From Flavobacterium tyrosinilyticum (GTDB lineage Bacteria; Bacteroidota; Bacteroidia; Flavobacteriales; Flavobacteriaceae): a stretch of DNA of 64,000 nucleotides. Every line of letters begins with the position of its first letter. Position 1 is the first letter of the stretch. The position numbers and the translations under genes were made by a program. Location of the stretch: the NCBI RefSeq assembly GCF_023656565.1, contig NZ_JAMOKG010000003.1:310001-374000 (forward strand). Reading direction: 5' to 3'. Shown one piece after another: positions 43,285 through 53,000 of the stretch. The notes under the pieces are model-generated. The model saw nothing but the letters and a program-made list of their open reading frames with translations. It had not been told where the DNA came from and did no database searches.

Positions 43285-43518
43285 CTACCCCTCACTCAAA
43301 TAAGGATTCAAAATCTCCGCCAATTCATTGAGCCAATAATAATTGTCTTCAAAATTTGGTAGCCCGATTTGGAGGGTTTCGTGTTGTCGCATTACGCCGA
43401 GAGCTAAAATGCAATTTACTTGTCTTAAGATTTTAGCCATATCTTCTGGATCTATAATATGGTTAAAAAAATCAATCAGCCTTGTTTCGGCTTCTTTGGA
43501 AAGGGTGTTGTTTTTCAT
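43285..43518 (-). CDS. 77-residue protein, intact copy, function unknown
   Basis: A small soluble, mostly helical protein (MKNNTLSKEAETRLIDFFNH, then DPEDMAKILRQVNCILALGV and NYYWLNELAEILNPYLSEG). I do not recognise the family. Two broken copies, 38567-38775 and 42582-42690, lie in the same orientation, each beside the same terminator hairpin and each downstream of an accessory gene on the other strand. So it appears to mark the ends of exchangeable gene units. The repeat copies match it almost base for base over more than 150 bases, which suggests recent duplication or conserved use. Confidence 0.7.
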   Translation of the reverse strand: MKNNTLSKEAETRLIDFFNHIIDPEDMAKILRQVNCILALGVMRQHETLQIGLPNFEDNYYWLNELAEILNPYLSEG

Positions 43519-43760
43519 AAAGTGAAGAATTTAAGAAAAACCCTCATACCTTAGCAGTCTTACGCTTCTTCACGGCGTCAAAGTCCTTTCGGAGCTTTAC
43601 TACATAGCACGAGGGCAAATTTTATGTTGTCTTAATGTGAAGATTTAAGAACTTCAAATGTAGAGAAAACTATTTTAAAAAGAAAGATTTTTCTTTCAAT
43701 CAATATATTGCTTTTATCAAATATACTAAATCTATATTTCAGGAGGTATTAATCGCATTT
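43519..43760. other. GC-richer block with possible short decayed peptide frame
   Basis: Within AT-rich DNA, 43541-43617 is markedly richer in G+C. It starts CCCTCAT and ends ACGAGGG, an inverted pair. Imperfect direct repeats GTGAAGAATTTAAGAA and GTGAAGATTTAAGAA flank it (43522 and 43637). On the minus strand it reads VVKLRKDFDAVKKRKTAKV and then a stop, with no ATG. It may be a structured RNA leader of the 77-residue gene or the remnant of a gene end. Confidence 0.25.
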
Positions 43761-43762
43761 TT

Positions 43763-43863
43763 GTCATTTCGACGTAAGGAGAAATCACACTAGGAACTCT
43801 GCAAAGTATTTCGACAAACTTTGTCGATATGCGCGTGTGATTTCTCCCTTCGGTCGAAATGAC
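43763..43863. repeat. Family A palindromic repeat (GTCATTTCGAC type), copy 1
   Basis: The left arm GTCATTTCGACGTAAGGAGA and right arm TCTCCCTTCGGTCGAAATGAC form an imperfect inverted repeat of about 101 bases, with inner ATCACAC and GTGTGAT. Confidence 0.9.
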
Positions 43864-43904
43864 AAACAAGTAAAAAATATGTATATTCGTACAAAAAAAA
43901 TAAA

Positions 43905-44221
43905 ATGTTTAATCCTCAAATTGACTTTCATACTTATTACATCTACATAATAATAAATGAACATCGAACATCTTTTCACATTGGCGTACCAATAATTTAA
44001 AACAAAGATTGGCAAAACATAAAGAAAACATAGACTTGAATATAAACAGTTTTGCGGCAAAATATAATATTCAGTTTTTAGTTTATTACGAAAAATTCAC
44101 TTGGATACAGGAAGCAATCGCCCGAGAAAAAGAATTAAAAAAATGGCGAAGAGATAAGAAAATTGAATTGATAAGAAGTTTTAATGAAACTTTTGAATTT
44201 CTTAATTTTCATTTTGAGTAA
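43905..44221 (+). pseudogene. GIY-YIG nuclease family protein, frameshifted
   Basis: From ATG at 43905 the frame gives MFNPQIDFHTYYIYIIINEH, then RTSFHIGV, the start of a UPF0213-type GIY-YIG domain. One base appears missing at about 43986 (GTACCA where GTAACCA would restore the frame). After this point the next frame continues without a break: NNLKQRLAKHKEN, then AREKELKKWRRDKKIELI, the usual end of the family. The joined product would be about 105 residues. It lies between family A palindromes on both sides (43763-43863 and 44259-44359). A sequencing error at the A pair is possible. Confidence 0.8.
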
Positions 44222-44258
44222 AAACATATATCTCATAATGTTTGTTAGTTCTGAAATT

Positions 44259-44359
44259 GTCATTTCGACGTAAGGAGAAATCACACCAGAAATTCTACAA
44301 AGTATTTCGCCAATCTTTGTCGATGTACGAGTGTGATTTCTCCCTTCGGTCGAAATGAC
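44259..44359. repeat. Family A palindromic repeat, copy 2
   Basis: It has the same length (101 bases) and arms as copy 1, with GTCATTTCGACGTAAGGAGA at the left end and the inverse at the right. Copies 1 and 2 flank the GIY-YIG pseudogene in direct orientation. Confidence 0.9.
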
Positions 44360-44427
44360 AAACTGGAAGCAAAACGACGAAACAAATTTTAGGATGATCG
44401 AAGTCAAAGCACCACAATATTTATAAA

Positions 44428-44463
44428 AAAAATGCAAGACCAAAATTGATCTTGCATTTTTTA
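44428..44463 (-). terminator. Terminator of the PfpI-type gene
   Basis: A stem of AAAATGCAAGA/TCTTGCATTTT with A-run and T-run on both sides works on either strand, 33 bases beyond the stop codon at 44496. Confidence 0.75.
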
Positions 44464-44495
44464 TAATTTGATAAATCTAAATAGAAATTTCTTTT

Positions 44496-45044
44496 TTAGA
44501 CTCTCTGGCGCTCATGAATTCCTTCTTTAATTTCTTCCACCATTTTTTTATTAAAAGCGGGTAAATCATTTGTGTTTCGGCTGGTTACTAATCCGTTGTC
44601 TACGACTACTTCTGAGTCTTCCCATTGTGCTCCGGCATTTTTCAAATCGTTTTTAATAGAGAAGAACGAAGTTACTTTTCGACCTTCTAAAACATCCGCA
44701 TCTACCAGAATTTGAGGTCCGTGACAAATAGCGGCTACTGGTTTTTTACTTTCAAAAAAGGAACGTACAAAATTTACTGCCGCTTCTTCTCTTCTCAATA
44801 AATCAGGATTTATTACTCCTCCTGGAATAACCAAAGCATCGTAATCGGCTTCATTTGCCTGATCTAATACGACATCAACATTGTATTCGTTGCTCCAATT
44901 TCCGTCTTTCCAAGATTTGATTGTTCCAGATTTCAAACTGACGATATCTGCATTCCAACCTTGCTCTTCCAGATACGCTTTAGGCGATGCTAATTCTGAT
45001 TCTTCAAAACCGTTTGTTGCTATTATGGCGATATTCTTTTTCAT
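44496..45044 (-). CDS. DJ-1/PfpI family protein (class I glutamine amidotransferase-like)
   Basis: A 182-residue protein of the PfpI/YhbO type. The nucleophile Cys107 sits in AAICHGPQ, Glu15 in GFEESEL, and IPGGVINPDLLR precedes the elbow. Members act as glyoxalase/deglycase-like or chaperone-like stress proteins; intracellular protease activity was an early claim. Cytoplasmic, no signal peptide. It stands alone between family A repeats with its own terminator. Confidence 0.9.
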   Translation of the reverse strand: MKKNIAIIATNGFEESELASPKAYLEEQGWNADIVSLKSGTIKSWKDGNWSNEYNVDVVLDQANEADYDALVIPGGVINPDLLRREEAAVNFVRSFFESKKPVAAICHGPQILVDADVLEGRKVTSFFSIKNDLKNAGAQWEDSEVVVDNGLVTSRNTNDLPAFNKKMVEEIKEGIHERQRV

Positions 45045-45239
45045 AATTATACTATTTAAAATGTTATTAATTTTGATTTAAGTTAAAATTAGTTATTTCA
45101 AACAGTCAGCAGAAATACACGCTGTTAAAGCTTTCTTTAATAAAAGTTAATTAATTGGAAATCAAATTTTTATTAAAAATTAAACTAAAATTATATAAGA
45201 TTGATGTCGATTTGGTTTAGTATTTTATACCGTGTTTTT

Positions 45240-45338
45240 GTCATTTCGACATAAGGAGAAATCACACTAGAAACTCTGCAAAGTATCTCCAATCTTTGTC
45301 AACAAACGAGTGTGATTTCTCCCTTCGGCCGAAATGAC
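45240..45338. repeat. Family A palindromic repeat, copy 3
   Basis: The arms GTCATTTCGACATAAGGAGA and TCTCCCTTCGGCCGAAATGAC match copies 1 and 2 with a few changes. It lies between the PfpI gene and the response regulator gene. Confidence 0.9.
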
Positions 45339-45407
45339 AAATAATGCGTTTACAATAAAAAACTTCAATAACGTATATGACCTTATATGGTTCAAAAAAA
45401 TAATTGC

Positions 45408-45415
45408 TATTTTTG
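45408..45415 (+). promoter_or_regulatory. Promoter -7 box of the metal-efflux two-component operon
   Basis: TATTTTTG matches TANNTTTG, 88 bases before the response regulator start codon. No clear -33 box. Confidence 0.35.
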
Positions 45416-45502
45416 ATAATCCTATTTTTTTGAAAACAACTTATCAGATGATTAAAACATTTCCGTTTTAGTCAAAACAGCAACCATTATAATATACCAT
45501 TT

Positions 45503-46180
45503 ATGAATGTTTTACTCATTGAAGATGATAAACGCATTAGCGAATTTATAGTAAAAGGTTTGGAGGAAAACAACTTTACTGTGCATCTTGCCGAAACGGG
45601 TGAGATTGCCAGAGATCTCATTCAACAGGATATTTGGGATATTATTTTAATGGATATTATGCTTCCAGGAATTGACGGAATTCAGTTGGTAAAACTAATG
45701 CGTTTCAAAAAAAATCATACACCCGTTTTAATGTTAAGCGCTTTGAGCGACACCGATGATAAAGTAACGGCTTTAGATTCCGGTGCCGATGATTATTTGG
45801 TGAAACCGTTTCATTTTAAAGAATTAATTTCGAGAGTCAACGCGCTTACGCGAAGAACTAAATTTAATTACGACAAAGTAGAAACCTTATACAAATTAGG
45901 AACTTTAACCATAAATCCTGAAGAACATAAGGTTACCGAAAATGGTAAACTAATCGATTTATCGCCAAGAGAATATAAACTGCTTTTGTATTTATTAGAA
46001 AACAGAAACAAAGTAATCCCGAGAACGCAGATTTTAAATGCCGTTTGGGGAATTAATTACGATAACAACACCAATGTTGTAGATGTTTATATTTCTTATT
46101 TAAGAAACAAAATTGAGCAAAACCATAAATTTATCCATACCATAAAAGGAACGGGATATATGCTTAAAGAAGAGTTATGA
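45503..46180 (+). CDS. OmpR-family response regulator
   Basis: A 225-residue regulator. The receiver domain has EDD (7-9), the phosphoacceptor Asp51 in ILMDIMLPG and Lys in LVKPF. The C-terminal winged helix has LSPREYKLLLYLLENRNKVI and VVDVYISYLRNKIEQ, with IHTIKGTGYML at the end. The stop codon overlaps the kinase start by four bases. It is followed by CzcCBA-type genes, as in CzcR/CusR metal-response loci. The inducing metal is unknown. Confidence 0.94.
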   Translation: MNVLLIEDDKRISEFIVKGLEENNFTVHLAETGEIARDLIQQDIWDIILMDIMLPGIDGIQLVKLMRFKKNHTPVLMLSALSDTDDKVTALDSGADDYLVKPFHFKELISRVNALTRRTKFNYDKVETLYKLGTLTINPEEHKVTENGKLIDLSPREYKLLLYLLENRNKVIPRTQILNAVWGINYDNNTNVVDVYISYLRNKIEQNHKFIHTIKGTGYMLKEEL

Positions 46181-47535
46181 AAATACGCAATAGATTTACC
46201 TTAATATCGTCTCTTACGTTTAGCGTTGTCTTTGTGATTGCTTCCTTTATCACGTATTTTTCTTTCTACAGCTATTCGGAAAAGATTGTCTATAACGAAC
46301 TGCAAAAAACATGCTTATTGACGGGGATTTTCTATCTCGAAAAAGACGAATTGCCCGAAAATCAGCATTTGCTAATCGGTCAGCAATTCAGGGAAAATTC
46401 GCTGGAAATCATTACGCGTGTATACGACAATAAAAATCAGATTGTATACGGCGACAAAACAATCGACAACAATATCAATGCAGAAAGATTAGATTATATT
46501 CGGAAAAACAGAAAGCTTAGTTTCAAATCCAAACATCATTTTTATTTCGGAAGTTATTACCATGATAACCAAGGGGATTTTGTAGTTTTCGTAAAGAAAA
46601 ACGACGTCGAATTTAAAACCATGACTGACCGATTGCAAATCATTATGATAATGGTTTTAATCATCGGGTTAGTTACGATTTATATTGTGAGCCGTGTTCT
46701 TTCTAATCTGGCTTACAGTCCGATAAAAAATATTATTGATCAGGTAAACGAAATTCAGGCTTCGTCACTAGATCGTCAGATTGTTTCTCCAAATACCAAA
46801 GACGATATTCAGGAATTGGTAGAAACGTACAACAATTTGTTTACCCGTTTATCGGATGCTTTTATCATCCAGAAAAACTTCATCAATTATGTTTCACATG
46901 AATTTAAAACGCCTTTAACCGCAATTTCAGGAAACTTAGAAGTGTTTGCTCAAAAAGACAGATCAAGCGTTGAATACAAAGAAATGTCTGAAAAAGTATT
47001 AGAAAATGTCTATCAAATCGAAGATACCATGAATACTTTGATGATGCTTTCGGGCTTGCGAAACAATACAGAACTCAACGAAATTTTCAGGGTTGATGAA
47101 TTGGTTTGGGACATTAATGATCAATTGCCTGCCATTTACGATCTAAAAAATGCTCCGATACAAATCGTTTTGGAAGTCGCAAACGATAAACTGCTTTCGA
47201 TAAAAGGAAATAGCAACGAAATCAAAATCGCTTTATACAACATTATAGAAAATGCCCTAAAATATTCTAACGGAAATCCTATCAAAATAAGTCTGCTGGA
47301 ACAAGACAATCAGCTCAAAATTGTCATTGAAGACCGCGGAGCCGGAATTAGCGAAGACGACTTAACTTTCATTAAACAAACCTTTTACAGAGGCAAAAAT
47401 GTAAAAGACATAAAAGGGAGCGGTGTCGGACTTTCGCTGGCCAATATTATCTTCAAACAAAACAATATCGATTTTAATATTGCATCCAAAAAAGACCAAG
47501 GAACCACGATAACGCTACTATTTCCGAGACTCTAA
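46177..47535 (+). CDS. Sensor histidine kinase of the metal-efflux locus
   Basis: A 452-residue kinase with two transmembrane segments (about 10-32 and 155-172). They enclose a periplasmic sensor of about 120 residues, then a HAMP region. The phosphoacceptor is His241 in YVSHEFKTPLTAISGN. ATPase motifs are YNIIENALKYS (N box), EDRGAGI (G1) and GSGVGLSLAN (G2). It is coupled to the response regulator by an ATGA overlap. The periplasmic part has His residues (KSKHHFYFGSYYHD at about 118-130) that could bind metal, which is inference. Confidence 0.93.
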   Translation: MKIRNRFTLISSLTFSVVFVIASFITYFSFYSYSEKIVYNELQKTCLLTGIFYLEKDELPENQHLLIGQQFRENSLEIITRVYDNKNQIVYGDKTIDNNINAERLDYIRKNRKLSFKSKHHFYFGSYYHDNQGDFVVFVKKNDVEFKTMTDRLQIIMIMVLIIGLVTIYIVSRVLSNLAYSPIKNIIDQVNEIQASSLDRQIVSPNTKDDIQELVETYNNLFTRLSDAFIIQKNFINYVSHEFKTPLTAISGNLEVFAQKDRSSVEYKEMSEKVLENVYQIEDTMNTLMMLSGLRNNTELNEIFRVDELVWDINDQLPAIYDLKNAPIQIVLEVANDKLLSIKGNSNEIKIALYNIIENALKYSNGNPIKISLLEQDNQLKIVIEDRGAGISEDDLTFIKQTFYRGKNVKDIKGSGVGLSLANIIFKQNNIDFNIASKKDQGTTITLLFPRL

Positions 47536-47632
47536 TCGTTTTCTAATGTTGCTCTAACCGTCTTATAACACACATCAAATTAAGGGCTAATATGTCGCCA
47601 ATAACTTTGCGACATCATTAAAACAACTTAAT

Positions 47633-48919
47633 TTGAAACGTTTACTTTTAACCTTACTCGTAATTGTATCGCACAAAGGTATGGCGCAGATTGCTGCCAT
47701 AAACGATACAATTGTGCTGTCCAGAACACAGGCCGAGGCTTTGTTTTTGGAAAAGAATATTTCTCTTATTTCCGAAAAACTGAACATCGATATTGCCGAT
47801 GCACAAGTGATTCAGGCAAAATTATGGCCCAATCCTACGCTGACTATCGGTGAAATCAATCTTTGGAACAATGCTACTGCACAGCAATTGCCTCCTTTAT
47901 GGGGAAATTTCGGAAAGACTTCACAAGTCAATGCAGAACTGGAACAACTGATTCAGACTGCTGGAAAAAGACGAAAAATGATTGCGATGGAAAAAGTGGG
48001 TGTTGACATCGCCAAAGAATATTTCAAAACTTTTTTACGTAATCTAAAAATCGAATTCAGAAGCAATCTTACGGAACTGCAATACAATCAAGCACAAGAA
48101 GCGATTTATAAAAAACAGCTTTCTTCTATGCAAACTTTACTGAAAGCTTACGGAAATCAGGTAAAACAAGGCAATGTGGGCAAAGGCGAATACTTCAGGC
48201 TAAAAGCAACTGAACTTCAATTCTTAAAAGAAATAACCGATTTGCAAAAGGAAAATAATTCGTTGCAGAAAGAGCTTAAAGTTTTAATGAATCTTCCGCC
48301 AACAAATTATATCAAACTTACCGATGAAGGTTTTGTTCCTGATAACAAAAACATAGACAACATAAACTTAGGCAATCTGATGGCTTCGGCTGTAGAAAAC
48401 CGACCTGATATGAAAGTGCTTAAACTCGGAAACGATTATAACAACAACAAGTACAAATACGAAAAAGCCATGCGAACACCAGATGTTACACTTGGTGTGA
48501 GTTATGACCGTGGAGCGAGTTTAATGAATGATTTTGTGGGAGTTGGTTTCTCTCTTGATCTTCCTTTCTTTAATCGAAATCAAGGGAATATAAAAGCAGC
48601 AAAACTGGCAATTGATCAAGGGAAATTATTGGCCGAAGAAAAAACGATCACTATACAATCTGAAGTTTTGCAATCGTATGAAAATTTATTGGTTACAAAA
48701 AAATTGTACGACAGCGTTGAAGCTGATTATGAAGGAGATTTGGACAAACTTCTGGAAGCATATCGCAAAAACTTCCTTCAAAAAAATACCAGCATGCTTG
48801 AATATCTTGATTTTGTTGATGCTTATCTAGACAACAAATCGATCCTGCTAAATTCTAAAATGGACCTGAATAAAAATCTGGAAGAACTGCGCTATATCTC
48901 AGGTCAGGAAATCAACTAA
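47633..48919 (+). CDS. CzcC-type outer-membrane channel (TolC family)
   Basis: A 428-residue protein with a signal peptide (LLLTLLVIVSHKGMAQ) and OEP helices (LSRTQAEALFLEKNISLISE and a second repeat). It is the outer-membrane component of a heavy-metal RND pump. The frame opens with TTG (TTGAAACG), required to keep the signal peptide. It is the first structural gene after the two-component pair, 97 bases downstream, and is followed by adaptor and pump. Confidence 0.88.
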   Translation: MKRLLLTLLVIVSHKGMAQIAAINDTIVLSRTQAEALFLEKNISLISEKLNIDIADAQVIQAKLWPNPTLTIGEINLWNNATAQQLPPLWGNFGKTSQVNAELEQLIQTAGKRRKMIAMEKVGVDIAKEYFKTFLRNLKIEFRSNLTELQYNQAQEAIYKKQLSSMQTLLKAYGNQVKQGNVGKGEYFRLKATELQFLKEITDLQKENNSLQKELKVLMNLPPTNYIKLTDEGFVPDNKNIDNINLGNLMASAVENRPDMKVLKLGNDYNNNKYKYEKAMRTPDVTLGVSYDRGASLMNDFVGVGFSLDLPFFNRNQGNIKAAKLAIDQGKLLAEEKTITIQSEVLQSYENLLVTKKLYDSVEADYEGDLDKLLEAYRKNFLQKNTSMLEYLDFVDAYLDNKSILLNSKMDLNKNLEELRYISGQEIN

Positions 48920-48944
48920 ATCTAATTTTCAAATACAAAAACAA

Positions 48945-50033
48945 ATGAAGAAATATATTGTACTCCCAATTGTTGGGTTAATGCTCGTTTACGGATGCGG
49001 CAAAAAAGAAGAAGTTAAAGAAACGAAAGAAGAAAAGTTTTGCATCGATAAAGATTTAAAAGAAAAAATCACCATCGAACCAATTCAAAAACGTTCTGTG
49101 AGCGAATCGATAAATCTTACCGGAAATATTACGTACAACGGCGATCACGTTGTTCAGTTTAACAGTCTTGTGGAAGGAATTATTACCAAAACTACTTTTT
49201 CATTGGGTGATTATGTTCGAAAAGGACAAGTTCTGGCCGAGATAAAAAGTACCGAATTAAACAGCATGCAGTCTGAAAGCAAATCGCTTCAATCGCAGAT
49301 CACTGTGGCACAACGCAATTTACAAGCTGCAAAATCAATGTTTGACGATGGAATTTCGTCACAAAAGGATTTACTGCAAGCACAAAGCGAACTGGATGTT
49401 TTAAAATCTTCCCTTGAAAATGTAAAAGCCAATCTGGCAATGTTTAGCGCGAGTAGCGAAAGATCTGTTTTTCTAATTAAAGCGCCTACAGAAGGTTATA
49501 TCGTAGACAAAAACATAAGTCCAGGAATGCAGATTACAGACGGAAGCGAACCTCTTTTCACCATTTCTGACTTAAAAGAAATCTGGGTTTTGGTGAATGT
49601 ATATACGAGTAACTTAAAAAACGTATCTGAAAATATGCCTGTAGATGTTACAACACCAGCGTATCCGGGAGAAATTTTTAAAGGAAAAATAAAAATGATG
49701 TCCAAAGTTTTTGATGCCGAGGAACATGTTTTGAAAGCGAGAATTGTAATGGAAAACAAAAACTTAAAACTAAAACCCGGAATGACCGCAGATATCATTA
49801 TTGATAAAAGTCTAGGCGGAGATATGCTAGAAGCTGTTCCTGCAAAAGCCGTGATTTTTGACAACAATCGTGATCATATTTTAATTTATAAAGATGATTG
49901 TACAATCGAAACCAGAGAAATTAATCCGATAGTTAAAAACAACAACTGGCTTTATTTTAAAAACGGAGTTAAAGAAGGCGAAATGGTAATCACCAAAAAT
50001 CAGCTTTTGATTCACGAAAGATTAAAAAACTAA
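48945..50033 (+). CDS. CzcB-type periplasmic adaptor lipoprotein
   Basis: A 362-residue adaptor with a lipobox (LMLVYGC, Cys18) and a charged linker (GKKEEVKETKEEK). The lipoyl motifs (VEGIITKTTFSLGDYVRKGQ and IKAPTEGYIVDKNISPG) flank a helical hairpin. The beta-barrel with IWVLVNVYTSN and the membrane-proximal domain follow. It connects the CzcA-type pump to the outer-membrane channel. The spacings of 25 and 33 bases to its neighbours fit one operon. Confidence 0.9.
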   Translation: MKKYIVLPIVGLMLVYGCGKKEEVKETKEEKFCIDKDLKEKITIEPIQKRSVSESINLTGNITYNGDHVVQFNSLVEGIITKTTFSLGDYVRKGQVLAEIKSTELNSMQSESKSLQSQITVAQRNLQAAKSMFDDGISSQKDLLQAQSELDVLKSSLENVKANLAMFSASSERSVFLIKAPTEGYIVDKNISPGMQITDGSEPLFTISDLKEIWVLVNVYTSNLKNVSENMPVDVTTPAYPGEIFKGKIKMMSKVFDAEEHVLKARIVMENKNLKLKPGMTADIIIDKSLGGDMLEAVPAKAVIFDNNRDHILIYKDDCTIETREINPIVKNNNWLYFKNGVKEGEMVITKNQLLIHERLKN

Positions 50034-50066
50034 TTATCCTCAAAACGGATAAATACAATACAAGAC

Positions 50067-53000
50067 ATGAAAAAATTTGTACAAGGATTAGTTGCTTTCT
50101 CGCTAAAAAACTCGCTCATCGTTTTTTTCCTGACCGCAATATTACTAGTCGCCGGTATCGTGAGTTACATTCACACACCAATTGAAGCCTTTCCCGATGT
50201 AACCAATACAAGGGCAAGAATTATTACACAATGGCCAGGAAGAAGTGCCGAAGAAGTAGAAAAATTCATCACGCTTCCGATTTCTAAACAAATGAATACG
50301 ATACCGAAAAAAGCCGAAGTTCGTTCTATTTCGCTTTTTGGATTATCGGTTGTAACCGTATTATTTGATGATGGCGTAGAGGATTTTTACGCACAGCAAT
50401 ATGCTTCAAACCGTATGAGCGGACTTGATCTCCCCGAAGGAGCCGATGCAGAGATTGATCCGCCTTCTGGAGCAACGGGCGAGATCTTTAGATATGTTAT
50501 TAAAAGTGATTTGCCTATAAAAGAAATTCAGGCCATTCAGGATTGGGTTATTGAAAGAGAATTGGTAGCCGTTCCCGGAGTTGCCGATGTGGTGAGTTTT
50601 GGTGGTGAAGAAAAAATGTTCGAAATCAAAATTAATCCAACGCAATTAGAAAATTACAATCTTTCGGCTTTAGATGTTTACGAAGCCGTTTCGAAAAGTA
50701 ATATCAATGTGGGCGGAGACGTTATTCAGCGTGGCGATCAGGCTTATGTCGTTCGTGGCGTTGGGTTAGTTAATAAAGTCGAAGATATTGGCAATATTTT
50801 AATCGAAACCAAAGGCGGAGCTCCCGTTTTAGTAAAACACGTAGCAGAAGTTTCGATCTCAGCAAAACCAAGATTAGGACAAGTCGGTTTAGATGAAAAT
50901 GATGATGTAGTTGAAGGAATTGTCGTAATGCTTCGTGGAGAAAATCCGGGTGAAGTAATTAAAAAACTTAAAGAACGTTTGACGGAACTTAACGAAAGAG
51001 TTTTACCCGATAATGTCAAAATTGTTCCGTTTATCGATCGTACCGAATTGGTGAATACAACCGTAAAAACGGTTACTAAAAATCTTGTTGAAGGTATTTT
51101 ATTGGTATCGTTAATCGTGTTTATTTTCCTTTACAACTGGAGAACTTCATTGATTGTGGCTTCTGTAATTCCGCTTTCTTTTTTGTTTGCTATTGTAATG
51201 CTGAGAATTCAGGGATTGCCTGCCAATTTAATTTCGATGGGAGCGCTGGATTTTGGATTACTGCTCGAAGGAACGCTCGTTATTGTCGAACAAGTCTTTG
51301 TCTCGCTCGAAAAGAAAGCACATAAAGTGGGAATGGAACGCTTTAACAGCATGAGCAAAATGGGATTAATTAAGAAAAGTGTCGGCAGCGTTGCGACTTA
51401 TATTTTCTTTGCCTTAATCATTTTGATTGTGGCGTTGATGCCTATTTTCTCTTTCACGAAAGTAGAAGGAAAAATGTTCTCTCCCCTAGCCTTTACCTTA
51501 AGTTATGCGCTATTAGGATCATTGCTTTTATCGCTTACCTACGTTCCTGCAATGTGTAAAGTCATGCTGACCAAAAACATTGTTGAGAAAGAAAATATGA
51601 TTTCGCGTTTCTTTAGAGAAAACCTTTTTAAACTGTTTCAATGGAGTACCAAACATCGTAAAGCTACTTTTTATGCCTTTTTAGCTTTATTAGCGGTTTG
51701 CTGTGCAAAGTTTGCTTTTTACGGATCAGAGTTTATACCGAAACTGAATGAAGGTGCTATTTATGTAAGAGCGACATTGCCAAATAGTATCAATCTTGAC
51801 GAATCGGTGCGATTGACTAAAGAAATGAAAGCCAAGATTAGAAAGTTTGAAGAAGTAAAATTTGTGCTTTCGCAAACCGGAAGACCAAACGACGGAACAG
51901 ACCCTACTGGATTTTTTAATATCGAATTCCATATCGAATTAAAACATAAAGACGAATGGAAACACGATATCAGTAAAGAAGAATTAATTGCCGAAATCAA
52001 AAAAGTACTCGATGTATATCCCGGAATTGCCTTTGGTTTCAGTCAGCCCATTCAGGATAATGTCGAAGAATATGTTGCCGGAGTTAAAAGTCCGCTCGCG
52101 ATTAAGATTTTTGGAAGTGATCTTTTTCAATTGGAAGAAATGGCTGCAAAAGTTGCCAATTCAATCAAAGACGTAAAAGGAATTGAAGATATTAATGTCT
52201 ATAAAAACATTGGTTTACCAGAGTTAAGAATTCAGCTTGACGACGAAAAAATGGCGCGTTACGCGGTTACCACCGCCGATGCGCAAGCCGTAATCAGAAT
52301 GACAATTGGCGGACAAGCGGCAACCAAATTTTATGATGACGAAAAGATATTTGACATCATGCTGCGTTTTGAAAAAGAATATCGTGATTCTAAAGAAAAA
52401 ATTGAAGGGATACTTATTCCGACCCTAAATGGTAAAAAAGTGCCGTTAAAAGAAATTGCAACGGTAGATTATAAAACAGGTCCAACCTTTATTTACCGTG
52501 AAGGAAACAGCCGTTATATTGCCGTAGGATTTAGCATTGAAGGACGAGACCTTGGGAGTACGATTGACGAAGCGCAGAAAAAAGTTGCTGCTGAAGTCAA
52601 ACTTCCTAAGGAAAATGTGATGAAATGGGCGGGAGAATTTGAGAGTAAAGAAAGAGCAACCAAACAATTGGCGATGATTATTCCTGTGGTTTTGGTTCTA
52701 ATTTTATGCCTGCTGTATTTCAACTTTGGAAATTTCAAAGACACCATGATTGCTGTAACTGCTATGCCTTATGCTTTTATCGGTGGATTCCTATCGCTTT
52801 GGGTAACGGGAACTGTATTCGGAATCTCGGCGGGAATTGGATTTATTATTCTCTTTGGTGTGAGTGCCATCGACAGTATTGTCCTCATTGGAATGATTAG
52901 GGAAAATATGCGAAACGGAATGCATTTAAGAGACGCGATTTCGCACGGAATTCACAGCAGAATTCGACCTATTGTGATGATTGCCCTTATGGGATCTTTA

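Noticed and set aside
43785..44443. Minus-strand frames through family A palindromes (43785-44060 and 44135-44443)
   Set aside because: Both are antisense to the GIY-YIG pseudogene and to the palindromes; no supporting features.
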